Part shown: one piece after another, positions 21,256 to 34,119 of the stretch
How positions within the stretch are numbered: the first letter of the stretch is position 1
Layout of the letters: each line of letters starts with the position of its first letter
Source: Manihot esculenta
Lineage: Eukaryota > Streptophyta > Magnoliopsida > Malpighiales > Euphorbiaceae
Direction: 5' to 3'
Length of the DNA: 64,000 nucleotides
NCBI RefSeq assembly: GCF_001659605.2
Contig: NC_035173.2
Coordinates: 10,993,065-11,057,064 of the forward strand
Notes under the pieces: model-generated
The model's database searches: none
What the model was told of the DNA's origin: nothing
The model's input: only the letters and a program-made list of their open reading frames with translations
Position numbers and translations under genes: made by a program

Positions 21256-23990
21256 TGTAACACCCTCAAAATTGAGCTTGAAATAGTAATACCCTCGAGA
21301 AGTGAATAGTACTATCCGAAAGGCGTTCGTTATTTTTACCACCCGTGAATAATACTATTCAAATAATAATTAAATAATTAATTTAGAATTAAAATAAGTC
21401 CATTAAGATGGTGAAAAACCGTAATGAAAAACTAATTTATGAATTTATTTGATATTAGTGGAAAAGTTTGAAATTAAATAAAAAGATGTCAGGATTTGAT
21501 TTTAGTTAAAATTAATAAAGGTAAACTTGGGTATATGAATAAAGATAAGGGGCAAATGATTTTTTGTCTAATGTGTAGAATAAAGAAAAAGGAAAAAAAA
21601 AGAGAAATTAAAATTTAATTTAAATATATATGGCTTAGTGCTTGCCGTTTAACTAAATAAATTTTACAAAAAAAAAAAAAGAAAAATAATAGAAGAAACC
21701 ATCTTTTCCTCCAAAAAGAGCTGCCTTTCATCCATTTCCCATTTTCCTTAAAATTCTTCTTGTCAATTCTACTCCATTTTCTTTCAATTTTCACCCAAAT
21801 TGCTAGTCCATCTCACTTAAGTCCCTGCCATAGTTAAATATCGGTAGGAGGAAGAATCAAGGAGAAATTTCAAGTTTAAAATTATGTGAATAGTGCTCAT
21901 ATTGTTGGATTTTTAAGGTAAGTTGGGATTTATATTAGAAAGAGATTTTTCTCATCATTTGTATAAGTATTTTCATAGAGAAATTTGAGTTTATTTTAAT
22001 TTATTATTTTACGTATGTGTTGAAGAACATCTTGAATGAGGAGTAGAAAATTCAAAGGAGTAGGAAATTCAAAAGGGAAAGAAAATGAGGAGTGAGAAGA
22101 GAAAGAAGAGAAAGAAATTAAGAAAAACTTTAAAAATTTAAGGTTTGTGCTCAATTTTCTCAAATAATTCTCAATTAGCTAATTATGTTTGATTTGAATT
22201 TTTATTATAATGGAGAAATTGAATCAAGTAAATAATACTTGAAATATAGTGAATATTTAAAGTTAGAATAAATGAAGAAAATGATAAAAATAGTATTTTT
22301 GGTATCAATAGGAAATTTGGCCAAAATTCAAGTTAAGGACTAAAATGAAATTTTATCATTTCTATATGTTAAATTTGAAATTTTAGATAGGATATAATAA
22401 TGAAAATTATAGAAATTACTTGGATTTAAAACTTTTATGTTAAAATTGTAATTTGGACTAGATTAAGGATATTGGAATTCTTTTGGACTAAGGTGTAAAT
22501 TTTGAATGAAAAAAAGAGGTGGATGAAATTGTATAGATTAAAATGAAAATTTAACACATGTATATTAAGTTGAAATTATGAGATTTATAAGAGATTTGAA
22601 CAAAGAAAAACATAAAGGGATCAAATTGAAATTTTAAAGGCAAAAAGAAATATATTAAGATGCATTATAGAATACTTAGTGAATTCTAAATAGAAAGTAA
22701 AGTAATTGGATGATTATTAATCAATAAATAAAATTATGAGAAGTAGAATTATTAAATCAAATAAAATTTAATAAGTTGTAAAAAAATTTGAAATTATAAA
22801 TTTATAAAGTTAACTGTAGTAATTGATCACCGTAAAGTGTGAATTATATGAAATTTTAATGAATTTATAAAGTGAAAAAATATTAAAAAAGTAGAAAGAA
22901 ATTATCATATTGCTAAGTATACAGTTAAATAAATTGGTTAAATGATTTGGTATATGAAAATTATACATGAGATAGTTTTTGTTTAGATTTATGAACAATT
23001 GTTTAGAGAAATATATGGGTAGAAACTATAAGTTTGAAATATATGTGAATGATATAATAGTAGAGTGATAATTAATTTTTACCTTTAATTTATTTGATAG
23101 AAATTGTGAGTTAGTATAAGGGTATATCATGTCATATACAGATTATGCAGTACTGCATCATAATTATTCTGATTTTTGGATACAATGAGGTATTCTACGT
23201 GTATGGCTAATAAGTTCTACCGCTACGGTTATGACTTCGATTTTTGAGTTATTAGTTATTTGATATTTTATATCCTACAAATATAGTTCTCTTATCTTAT
23301 TTAACCGTTCTAATTAAATTTATAGGAATCGAAATAATTTTAAATAATTGAACAAAACAATAAAAGATTAAAGAACAATAACAATGTATCCATATAAATA
23401 AATACTATAAGAGTTACGTATGCATAATTAAAGTGTTTTCATAATTATTTTGATTTATTTATTTATATAAATTATTTATATTTTATTCTAATCATCTATT
23501 TCACTTGAATTTTATTTAAATAATTTAATTGAGAAATATTGACCACCACTAAATAAATTGCTTGGCATATAAAAATTTATTCTTCTTCGTATAAATTGTA
23601 GTTCCAAAGACAAAATATCAGAGTTACATTATTAGCTATTTTCAAGTATATTTTATAAATTTTATTTAAAATTGATTTCAAAAATATAACATGTATATAA
23701 AGTTATATGTGATAATAAATTAAATATATTTGTAGATTTTAATTTTGGTATAAATACACAGTCATTAGTGCAAGTTTTTGTATTGAAATCGTATTAGAAT
23801 TAAAAAAAAGTTTGTGAGGTATAAAATTAAGTCCATATTATAAAAAAAGCTCTATCAAATTTTCAATAAAAATATTAAAAGAAAAACTATCATGCATTTA
23901 TAATGTTAATTAAAATTATAATAAGAGAACTTTGACAGAATTCAATGTCTGGAGCTCGACTAATTAAATAGTCAGATAAAGAGTGTTACA
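21256..23990 (+). repeat. Right (3') LTR of the 10.6-24 kb gypsy element
   Basis: Begins TGTAACACCCTCAAAATTGA after a purine-containing tract and ends GAGTGTTACA, giving a 2.7 kb LTR with TG...CA ends. Its last 1.96 kb matches the left LTR throughout. No coding frame is present. Confidence 0.82.
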
Positions 23991-26900
23991 TCTAATTATA
24001 TTAAAAAATTAATTTTAATAGTAAATTATAAAATTAAATTTAATGTTATTAATTTTCAAAATTAATTAATGAATAAAATAATTTTATTCATGTTTCTAAT
24101 TAAATTAAAAAATACATAAAAATTAATTTTAATTACTGTCAAAATATTTAAATAGCCTAAATTAATAAAATTATTTTAAATTAAATAGCTATTTAATTTA
24201 TTGACCGAAAATTTTTTTAAATTTTCAGCCAAAAAGACTACTTTGAAAAATTTTAAAAAGTTACAGTGGCCAAATCATAATTTAGCTTCATCTTCTTCCT
24301 AGGAAAATACCCTAGCTGCTGGCCCTCACTTTTCTACACAGTCGACTGCCGTCATCACCAGGCCCACTGCCGCTCATCGACCAGTAAGTCGCACAATTGT
24401 TTGTGCGTCCACGGTCAACTGAAGCAGCACTGGTAAGCCACAACTATTGGCGGTTAGCACCGGTAAGCCACAACTATTGGCGGTTCCTGCCAAGAGCAAC
24501 TATAAAAATATCGTCAAGCAGATCGAGATGCCCGACAATGATCTCAGTAGCCACAGATGCTGCAGTTGTTCACGACATGCGAGGAACGTCGGCGATAGAG
24601 GTGCGACACAGTGATTTAATAAAATGATTGTCGGATCGATGTTCTTCAACCAAAATGATTTTCAGAAAATCAAAATTTGATTTTCTTCTTTCTTTTTATT
24701 TTTATTAAAATTAATTTAATAAAAAATTAAACTATTTAATTTTTAGATAAAAACAATTTCACAACAATAAATCTGAAAAGATTTTTTAAGAACACTAAAT
24801 TTAATTAGCAAACAAAATTTAATTCAATTAATTCAATAATAAATATAATTATTTATTACACTTTCATTATATAAACTGACCGATTAAAAAAAATTATATA
24901 AACTGATATTTAATATAATTGTTATATTTCAATCGAATTGAATAGCGGAAGAAATATAAAAATAAAATTTAACATGAATTACGATTAACCGATAACACTA
25001 ACAATATTAAATATAAAATAAATACTTTTCATTTTTTTCAGTAAAAATATAATAATATTCATTTTAATTGGGTTATTATTTCTATCGATGATAACCACAT
25101 AAAATGATAATAGAAAAATTTTAGAATTATTTTAAGGGTTAAAAAAAAAAAATTTTGAGTGCTATCTCTCTGTCTTTTTTAAAATTTTAGAGACTTCAAA
25201 AATATCACCTAAAGTCTCGTAGAGATCCTTTTATACTTACATTTCTAGGATTTCAATATAAAAATAGTTATTTATTTATTTAACTAATTAAATAAATAAA
25301 TTACAATTAAGATTCAAAACTTTAATGAACAGACTATATAAAATTTAGATAAAAATTTTAATTAAATCTTTACTTAATTAATTAGATTAAAATCGTAATT
25401 CTTTTAAATTATAATTTTATTGTAATGTCAATTTATATGCAATCAAGTATTACTTGATTTAGCTTCTTCTTTTATTTTCTCATAAAAAATTTTATGTGTG
25501 TGACTTATTAGATTTCAAATATGTTGGCAATAAATATAATTAAGTAATTAATTAATTTGAAAGTCAAGAATATTGTCTAACAACATGTCAAAACTATCCA
25601 AATATTTGGAATGTCAAAAATGGTTTGATTTAATCTTTCATTGCATGGTTTCTTATCACTTCATCACAAATATCTGATTTAACATTTAATACATGAAACA
25701 TCTACAACGATAAATCATATTAGATTTATCTATTAGACATTGACCGATTGAATGAAATTCCAAATCTTATTTGCTAATTTCATTCCACCTTATACAAGGA
25801 TTTCATGATCAATGTTAATAGAGAATAAATGGTGCATTCTCTAATTTAACCTGGGATGATGAATCATATCTCAATTATATAAATATCATCATATATTTCC
25901 TAATATATCCAATTCATCCCCATTTATTACTCATAAACTAAGTAATGCGTAAGATAAATCAAAATATAAAAGTCCCTATATAAGATTATTTATTAATTTC
26001 AAGCCGAAGAATCACTTACACGACCATCATATAAGTAATCTATAGAAACGAGTTATTTTTCATATGAATTTCTTAAGCAGGTCAGTTCAATGCATTTATT
26101 TATAAAATAAGCACTTATATATTAATTCTAAATATCTCACATATCTCAACCTATAAAATCAGTTTTCTCTAAAAAGAAAGAACATGATATGTATCAATTT
26201 CAACCGCTCTAATAATTATTCAATCATGATAATAATATAGACAAAAAACATTTGGAAACATTACATACAATAGGAATCTCACAATTATAAACACATTATA
26301 ATTTTTTTGCATAGTAATATAGTGTCATAGACTTTATCTTTACTCGAAATTCAATTAAATTAACATTAAAGATAAATACTAATATTTATATAATATATTT
26401 AAATACTTAAAATATATAAAAAATAATATCTAATTACAACAAACAGATTGACTATAGGGTATTTTATCAAGAGAGACAAGAAAAGAGAGAGGTCGACTTC
26501 AAGGAGGGAGGAGAGGGAGTAAGGAGAAGAGAAAAGGGTAGTTGTACAAATGGAAAGGGTTTTGTTATGGTATATATATATATATAAGGCAATTCGATTT
26601 CTTTTCATTGATTTCGATTATTTAACTGAGCTAAATCAAAAGTTATAATTTTAAAAATTAATTATCGAACTAAATTGATCAGTTCGATTTGATTCAATTT
26701 GATTTTCTATTAAAAATTAAAAATTGTTCAAATCTTAAGAATAGAAACGTACAGAAATTACTAGCCAAAAAACTCTTTTAAATGACAATGGGCCTATCAT
26801 TTGGGATAATAGAAAAAATCTTTTACAATATTATCATTTGTGAGAATTTATTATCTCTTAACTCACGTAAGAGTTTATATCGCTAAACATTAATGGAGAA

Positions 26901-27851
26901 ATGGGCCATACTAACAGGTTTCAGTAATGGCCATATAAACTATGATTGTAGTATTAAATGAAAAATAATCAATAAATTATAAAAAAAATTATAACTACCA
27001 AAAAATTCATTAAATAGACAATACACGACAATATCTTACTAAAAAGAAAAAATAAAACCCCACAAAAGAGGAAAAAAAAACTCAAGAAGGAAAAAGGAAT
27101 TCTAAAAATAAAGGGAGAATAACCCGACATTAAGGAGAGAAATAAAATCTATTAAGAGTTGATCTGATATTCATTTCAACAAAACACAAAAGTTGTAAAA
27201 AATTAGGAAGCCACCAATGAAATTTTGGACGAAAAACTCACTAATGGCAATTTAAAAAAAAATACTTTAAAAGAAAAAAATTGGAAAAATTAGATTAAGA
27301 AAAATAATTAATAAATACAAATCTTAAGTATTGTGAAAATGATAATTTGTTGTTTATGAATAAAATTTTATTATATTAAAATTAAATACAGACTAATATA
27401 ATAAACTTTTGAATTAATAGTGGGACTAAATTGATAAAATTTAATCTAACAATATTGAATTTATTCTTAAAATTAGGCAATTTTAAATTTAAATCCCAAT
27501 CAAGGTTAATAATGAAAAAATGAATTATTGAATTCTTTTATTTCTCGCATATATAAAACAAACAAACGAAAATGTCCCAGCTTTTTCATTTTTTTACCTT
27601 ATTTAAGAAGTTTTAGAAAGAAGGAAAGGTAAAAGTAGAAAACAAATAATATTTTTTTATTCATTATTTTCCTTATTAAATAGATAAAAAAAATTATTAT
27701 AACAAAAGATTCTGATCGGCAATACTATTCATTATAATAGCCGTTAACTATTTTAATAGTATATAATTCTTTAAATAATGATTAATTATAATCCACCTTT
27801 TAGTCACCATAATGTCATAAAAGTGAAAGTAAATAATAATATTTTTGATAT
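23991..27851. other. AT-rich region, no gene recognised
   Basis: Long AT-rich sequence with stops in all frames. A richer island at 24280-24660 contains a 24-bp segment repeated at 24432-24455 and 24462-24485 (GGTAAGCCACAACTATTGGC...). The 76-codon frame over it has no family signature. The stretch from about 25500 to 26300 has short phrases often seen in retroelement leaders, but nothing I can name. A (TA)n run lies at about 26571-26586. Confidence 0.6.
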
Positions 27852-28397
27852 TGTTGAAATTAAATTAATGATATGATCGAAATGAAACTGAGTTATGATT
27901 AGCTAAATATGCGAGAAAGAGAATGTGAGGCAGTGGGTGCCTACGATAACTATTCTGATACTCAAGTTAGTAAGGTGAAAAAGACGAGTATAATGTTTAG
28001 AACTCAAAAGTAGTTGTGCGAGAGAACATTGTACTTTTGCCTATATAATTGTCCTCCTTTTATACTGTAAGAAGATGAAAATAAATATATTATTTTCTGA
28101 TAATCTGGTGATGATGTAACCAGCTCATTGGTAAGGGATATTCACTAGCTAATTGGTCAGAAATCTCGTGATCGCATGCGTAAAGGAGATCTGATGGATT
28201 GTAGTTATTAATGATAACTTCCTTATTGAGTCTTGAGAGGGCGAGTCTGTCCGACCTGAGGCCGATCTCTCCTGAAATGCTCGGGTCCTCTTTTCTACAG
28301 GTGGGACTGTGTATGGATTTATCAAATCCTTGCCATGCGGCTCAGTCTTATAGTGACAACTTACTACCTTCTTTATGGCTAATCTTATGTAGTATCA
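27852..28397 (-). repeat. 3' LTR of the Tat-like element
   Basis: Matches 33582-34119 by eye throughout, for example gacgagtataatgtttagaa and aactcaaaagtagttgtg. The element's minus-strand TATA box reads AGTATAAAAGGAGG near 28050-28066. A small plus-strand open frame at 28211-28420 is incidental. Confidence 0.85.
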
Positions 28398-28408
28398 GAG
28401 ATTCCCCC
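28398..28408 (-). other. Polypurine tract of the Tat-like element
   Basis: Reads GGGGGAATCTC on the minus strand and directly precedes the TGATAC start of the 3' LTR. This is the normal place for plus-strand DNA priming. Confidence 0.75.
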
Positions 28409-28643
28409 ATTAGTCTTTGATTTTTTAGATTCGAAGGTGACAATTGTCTTCATGATCTGGATCATGTGGCTTGTTTATCCGGGCTGAGTGCACAATGTTC
28501 TTGCTTTCTTTCTACTTGCCTTGCCGACTAATCAGGTTCAAGATTTTGACTGACAAAAATTGATTCAAATGATATAGTAATGCCTTGACGAGTTTTCAGG
28601 CTCTCTCTAATACCAACTAACCCTTGGGATTATCCGGGCATCT

Positions 28644-31127
28644 TGTAATACCCGGCTAGACTCCGGCGTCGGAATTCTAACTTTCCGACGGAATCTCCAT
28701 TGGAATTCAGAATTTCGAATACCGAAACCTCTTAGACGGGTAATATATGTTTTTACAAAATGTTTTTCATGATTTTATTGATTGGTTTTGAGTTAAAGTT
28801 TAAAAAAAAATAAAAGAAAAGAGTTTGAGGGAAAACAACAGGTTCGGCCGCCGAACTTCAAGTTCGGCTGCCGAAAGTGGTGCTGCCGCGAGAGCTCTCC
28901 TTTCGGCCCTAGAATGTGGCCTGGCCAGCCACCTATAAGAGGCCCTCAGCCCGAAAATGAGAGAGTTTTCTCTCTCCATTTTCAGGCAAGGTGAGTCTCT
29001 GCCACCCCTTGATGATCTTGTGTTTTTCCTTCAAATCTCTCAAGATTTTTATGAGTTTTTATCTTGTTTCTGAAGATTTTAAGCTTAATCCAAGGTTTTG
29101 AAGTTTGGAGACCTCCGGAGACCCTTTCTTCCCATCTCCAAGTTTGGGTCGCATCTATTCTTGATTTTCAAGAGGTAAGTGTAGATCCTTGCTTTTTTCC
29201 TATGTTTTAAGTAAGTTTTAATAAGGGGTAAGGGTTGAATATGCATGAATCGGTTAGGTCTTTAGTGTTAGGGTTTGAGTTAGTTGTGTTGATGAATGAT
29301 TGCTTATATTTTGTTTTATAATTGTTTGTTGGGGTTTAGGCTAGTTTTTATGCCCCTTATGCTTGAAGAGTGTGTATGCATGTTTTGAAGGGATGAATGT
29401 GTGGTTTTGGAGAGTTTTGGTGGCTGAGTGCATAAGGCGGAATCAGATTCTGCCATTCTGGAGAACCCAAGTTTGGCTGTAGAAGCAAGGTTCGGTTGCC
29501 GAAGGCAGGTTCGGCCGTCGAACCTGCCTGTGGAGGCAGTCTTTGACCGCCTAACCTGCCTCCGAAAGCATGCACTTTCGGATCTGGAAGGGAGTTTCGG
29601 CGGCCGAACCTACCCCCGAAGGTTAGTGACTTTCGGATCTGTAGGGACCTTCGGCAGCCGAACCTGCCGCTGAAAGTCCCCTGCCCAGCCTTCCTTTGCT
29701 TGTTTTGTGTGCATGTTTTATGATGTTTTAGGGGGGTTTTTGGGGAGTTGTTTAGAGTCTTGATAGAGTTATGTTTGGTCCCTCATTTGAGTTCACCTGT
29801 GTAGGTTTGGACCCCAGAGACCGTAGAAGCCAGCAGTGAGTCAGCTGCTCCAGTGTCAATAAAGTGTCAGCCAGAGGTGAGTAGAACTGAACTATATTTT
29901 AAAATAACTAAATTTTTAAGCATGTTCATGCATTACGAATGCCATGTTATGTAATAGGTTGTTTGCATTAGAATTCACGAATATAATACATTGCATAATT
30001 TACTGTTGATGTGGATGGATATTGGATGACCCACTAACCCTCGAGTAGGTTATGATATGATACGGATACGGAAGACTAGGGCTGCCCATTCTACGAACCC
30101 TGGCATTATGTATTCACCTGTATAGGTTTGGACCCCAGAGACCGTAGAAGCCAGCAGTGAGTCAGCTGCTCCAGTGTCAATAAAGTGTCAGCCAGAGGTG
30201 AGTAGAACTGAACTATATTTTAAAATAACTAAATTTTTAAGCATGTTCATGCATTACGAATGCCATGTTATGTAATAGGTTGTTTGCATTAGAATTCACG
30301 AATATGATACATTGCATAATTTACTGTTGATGTGGATGGATATTGGATGACCCACTAGCCCTCGAGCAGGTTATGATATGATACGGATACGGAAGACTAG
30401 GGCTGCCCATTCTACGAACCCTGGCATTATGTAAGGGAAAGACCAGGGTTGCCCATTCTACGCCCCTGGCATAGTTGGATATGTTATGTTATGTTTAAGA
30501 GGAAGTCCTGAAGAGCTCTGTCGAGGGCCGGACATTATTTGGATATGTAGAGGGTTACTAGTGACAAGTCCATCCTTGATGTGTATTGTTTTTGTTGTGA
30601 TGCATTTCATAAAAGCATGTGTTTATTAAACTGTTTTTATGGTTCTGCTCACTAGGCTCTTATAGCTTATCCCTTTCTCCTAACCCCAGGTTTGCAGGGT
30701 CAAGAATAGCTCGGGGAGTTGGCTAGAGGCTAGTATAAGCTTATGTAATAGAATAGTAGTGGACATGTAATATGTATGGATTAGATTTGTGTTATGCCAC
30801 ATGTTATGTTTTGTTAATCCTAGTGAATATGTTTTTATGTAAAAGTTTTAATAATGAGTTATGTTGAACCAAGCTTGATGTATGTGATGTTGACTATATT
30901 AGAGCATTTGATGATGGCTCTAGTGTGGGTTTTATGTTTACAGTTTATGAGGAATGTACAGATCGAGCTTGGTATATGAAAAGTTTAAAATTTTTATGAA
31001 AATGTATGTTCATGTATGAGATTTTATCAGGTACACAGGATGCATAGTAGGCTTGCTATGAGTTCCAGAGATCTTAAGTCGATCTGAATCCTAGCGCCGG
31101 TAGCGGTCCGGTTTCCGGGTCGTTACA
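28644..31127 (+). mobile_element. Solo LTR (Tekay/Del-like family), 2.48 kb
   Basis: Begins TGTAATACCCGGCTAGACTC and ends GGTCGTTACA, with a perfect 5-bp target duplication CATCT (28639-28643 and 31128-31132). It sits in the internal region of the Tat-like element, so it is the younger insertion. TTCGGC/GCCGAA clusters lie at about 28840-28912 and 29490-29670. The TATA-like CCTATAAGAGG is near 28931-28941. It is longer than its relatives because of a 321-bp tandem duplication. Confidence 0.95.
29792..30430 (+). repeat. 321-bp tandem duplication inside the solo LTR
   Basis: The block starting TTCACCTGT(G/A)TAGGTTTGG at 29792 is repeated from 30113 with only a few differences, for example gtgtagg versus gtatagg and taatacattg versus tgatacattg. 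The second copy continues into unique LTR sequence. Confidence 0.93.
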
Positions 31128-31535
31128 CATCTTCTAGCCCTTATGAGCTCGTTGTTCTTTTTTAGCCTTATCGGGCTTTTGGGCATTTTCCAATCCTATG
31201 CGAGTTCCTTGACCTTTTACAGCCCTCATAGGCTTCCTTGCATATTTTCAACCCGATGAGCTCCTTGCCCTTTTCGAGCTTCTAGGCATTTTCCTAGCCC
31301 TGACAAGCTTGTTACAAACTTTATTTGCTCACTTGGCAACCCGTCTTGCCTTCGTCGATCGTTAAAAAGTCTCGTTCGCCTACAACGAGCCTTCCTCTTT
31401 TGTAAAAAGTTTTAGATTTTCGAAACTGATTTGTAAGAGCAGCGACACACGCCCGTGATTCTCTTTGTGAGATGGGACCACTGCTCTCGATCACGTGGCA
31501 TAGCTCATACCTGCCTTATAGCTTGAGTATCGAAT

Positions 31536-31940
31536 GCCTTAGAACCTTCTCGTGAAGCAGGACTAACACCTAGTTGGTTGCCCTGGCGTATTCTTGCCTT
31601 GCGGTCTGGCATCACATGCCTTAGAGTCTTTTTGTGAAGTGGGACTAACACCTGGTAGGTAGGCTGACGTATACCTGCTTGCGGCCTGGCATGAAATAAC
31701 TTAAAATTTTTTGTGGAGTAGGACTAATACTCGGTAGGTCGGCTTGGCGTATACCCGCCTTGAGGTCCGACATCAAATGCCTTAGAAATTTATTGTGAAG
31801 TGATATTAACACTCGGTAAGTCAGCCTGATGTATACCCACCTCGAGGCCTGGCATCAAATGCCTTAGAAACTTCCTGGAATTAATATCCAGAAGGTCGGC
31901 CTGGCATATACTCGTCTTGAGGCTTGGCATTAGATGCCTT
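31536..31940. repeat. Minisatellite, about 81-bp unit, five copies
   Basis: Units start near 31536, 31618, 31699, 31779 and 31861 with GCCTTAGAA-like words, followed by gtgaagtgggactaacac, ggtaggtcggcctggc and gtatacc. It lies in the 3' untranslated part of the minus-strand Tat-like element. Confidence 0.85.
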
Positions 31941-31979
31941 TGTTGTGTGGGATTTATGCTTAAACAGCCTTGTGGCCTT

Positions 31980-32290
31980 TTAAGAATTTATTTTTGCGGA
32001 TTAACACCCGGATTATATGCGGGACCCATGCCTAGAGTATATGCGGGACTCATGCCTGGAGTATATGCGGAACTCATGCCCGAATGGTCTTGTGACCTTT
32101 TATGAATTTGTTTTCGCTGATCAAGGCCCAGATTATATGCGGGGCCCATGCCTAAAGTATATGCAGAACCCATGCTCAGATGGTCTTGTGGTCTTTTATG
32201 AATTTATTTTTGCGGATCAATGTCCGGAATATATATGGGACCAATGTCCGGAATATATACGGGACCCATGCCCGGATGGCCTAGCGATTG
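31980..32290. repeat. Nested minisatellite with 24-bp subunits
   Basis: The word TATATGCGGGACCCATGCC recurs several times in 24-bp steps. These groups are set in larger blocks that begin TTATGAATTTATTTTTGCGG at about 31980, 32099 and 32195. Open frames here on both strands are by-products of the repeat. Confidence 0.85.
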
Positions 32291-32415
32291 CCTTATGTCC
32301 TTTCTTCTTGTCTCCACACTTTCATCCATCCAACGATTCTGGTTTTCCTATAAAAAAAGAAGCTTGAAAAATGCATAATAGTTTTATAAGATTTCCATAA
32401 ATCACAAATATTTCT

Positions 32416-33430
32416 CTAAGGATAAAATAAAAGACTTGGTCGTCTGACTTTATGAATTTCAAAACTCGGAGTTTGACTTAGGAGCTGGACATCTGTGATA
32501 TTCTCCTTATTGTCACCCCTATTAACACTCGGTCCTTCTGCATCACATGAATAACCCCCAATAGGTTCACTGTTAGGGGTGGTTTCGGGAAATGTTATCC
32601 CGAGCTCAGACCTCCTATCTTTTCTACTCTTTCTGATGAACTTTCGAAGTGTGTTGTTCCCTACTATCCTTTCGATCTCATCTTTCAATTGTCAGCACTC
32701 CTCCATTACATGTCCGTGGTCTTTATAAAAATGGCAGTATCTGGTCCTGTCTCATTTTTCAGCTTTCTTAAGATTGAATTTGAGAGGCCACATGATATTC
32801 TTGTCATTTTTCCTAATCCACATTAGAATATATGTTCGTGAGTTGTTCAATGGGATATATTTCTTATACTTACCTCAACTATTCATTCCTCAGGAGATCA
32901 GGTAACTTCTGTGGTCTCCCTCATAACCTTGCTTCTCTAGCATTTGGCCTTGCTTCTGACCCATCCTTTTATTCTCTTCCTATCCTTCCTAGCACCTTTA
33001 GGCAGCCTGTACCAGCTTCCAACTGGTGTCCTTAGGAATATCATCTGATGGCTTTCCTTCCTCGGACTTGTCTTTCCCTTTGGATTAAGTTTGGATTGCC
33101 TCTGTCTAAGTCCTTGAGATCTCTACAGAAATTTTCTCCCTCCCCTCATAACCATGAGTGATGCCTCTTCTCGAGCTTTATATTGCTCGAAAATAACCTG
33201 TAATCTTTTGACGTACTGGAGCATTTGCTTAATCTACAGAAACTTTCTCCCTCCCCTCGTAACCATGAGTGATGCCTCTTCTCGAGCTTTATATTACTCG
33301 AAAATAACCTACAATCTTCTGACGTACTGAAGCATTTGCTTGATGCTCAAATTGTTGAAATCTGTCTTGTTGACCATAGATGATGTATTTTGTCCACTAT
33401 CAAGAGTGAAAAAAATGATAGCATCTTTTT
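32416..33430 (-). pseudogene. gag remnant of the Tat-like element
   Basis: On the minus strand the region around 32680-32745 reads YCHFYKDHGHVMEEC, then a TGA stop, then QLKDEIERIVGNNTLRKFI. This is the hallmark that follows the capsid in plant Tat-lineage gag. Upstream on the same strand (33123-33340) a 111-bp block is duplicated in tandem (starts at 33123 and 33234). Several stops make it non-functional. Confidence 0.75.
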
Positions 33431-33559
33431 AGTAGCAATCTTAGCTGCAGCTCGTGAATTGTCGGCCATTTATAAATATAAAAGAGAGTTTTTTTTTTTA
33501 AAAGAAAAGAGATAAGAGACCGGTTTTAATCCAAATGAATAGAGAGAATTTAATGGATC

Positions 33560-33581
33560 TCCCGGCAGCGGAACCAAATAA
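33560..33581 (-). other. Primer-binding region of the Tat-like element
   Basis: Directly inside the 5' LTR the minus strand reads TTATTTGGTTCCGCTGCCGG. This position and the TTTGG start are as in other Tat elements. I do not assign the primer tRNA. Confidence 0.6.
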
Positions 33582-34119
33582 TGTTGCTGAAACCAAATTA
33601 ATGACGTGGCCGAAATGGAGCTGAGCTGTGATTGGCTAAACTGCGAGAAAGAGAACGTAAGGTGGTGGATGCCTACGGTAGCCACTCCGATGCTCAAGTC
33701 AGTAAGGTGAAGAAAGACGAGTATAATGTTTAGAACTCAAAAGTAGTTGTGTGAGAGAACAATATATTTTTACCTCTGTGATCATTCACCTTTTATATTG
33801 TAAGAAAATGAAGATAAATATATCATTTCTTAGTAATCCGGCAATGATGTGATTGGCTCATTCATAAGGAATCTTCACCGACTAATTGGTCAGGAATTCA
33901 ATGATCGCAGATGTAAAGGGGATCTGCTGAATTCTAACTGTTAACGGTAACTTATTGAGCCTTGAGAAGGCGAGTATGTCCAACCTGAAGCTGACCTGTC
34001 CTGAAGTGCCCCTTTTCTACAAGCGAGAGTACATGCGAATTTATTAAATTTTTGACACACGGTCCTATTTTATAGTGACAATTAACTGTCTTTTTTATAG
34101 ACAATCTTATATAGCATCA
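33582..34119 (-). repeat. 5' LTR of the Tat-like element
   Basis: A 538-bp direct repeat of 27852-28397, reading TGATGCTATATAAGATTG to CAGCAACA on the minus strand. No clear 5-bp target duplication links 27847-27851 with 34120-34124. Its outer edge lies about 0.5 kb before the likely ATXR3-like transcription start. Confidence 0.85.

Larger units (their letters stand above)
10561..23990 (+). mobile_element. Decayed Ty3/gypsy LTR retrotransposon with nested insertions
   Basis: Two directly repeated LTR copies (10561-13389 and 21256-23990) flank a primer-binding site, gag and part of pol, in that order on the plus strand. The order protease, RT, RNase H, with integrase expected last, defines Ty3/gypsy. 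The left LTR lacks its first several hundred bases compared with the right one, so no target duplication can be tested. Integrase is missing; a tandem series of LTR-derived units occupies its place. Two solo LTRs of another family have inserted (11746-12548 and 18314-20470). Many stops and frameshifts show the element is old and inactive. Confidence 0.85.
27852..34119 (-). mobile_element. Tat-like Ty3/gypsy retrotransposon, minus strand, deleted inside
   Basis: Two direct LTRs of about 540 bp (27852-28397 and 33582-34119) end in TG...CA on the minus strand (TGATAC or TGATGC at one end, CAACA at the other). A primer-binding-type sequence lies directly inside the right LTR and a purine tract directly inside the left one, so transcription runs leftward. 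Of the coding part only a decayed gag is recognised; protease, RT and integrase are absent. Minisatellites fill the 3' untranslated part, as known for Tat/Ogre elements. A 2.48 kb solo LTR of another family has inserted. Without it the element is about 3.8 kb and must have been non-autonomous or internally deleted. Confidence 0.85.

Noticed and set aside
24397..24627. 76-codon frame in a GC-richer island
   Set aside because: No domain, an internal 30-bp repeat, and surrounding AT-rich sequence without splice partners; kept only as a noted island.
31917..32367. Open frames with repeated MPGVYAGLMP-like or RDPCLEYM-like words
   Set aside because: They come from a 24-bp minisatellite that is open on both strands; no gene signal.
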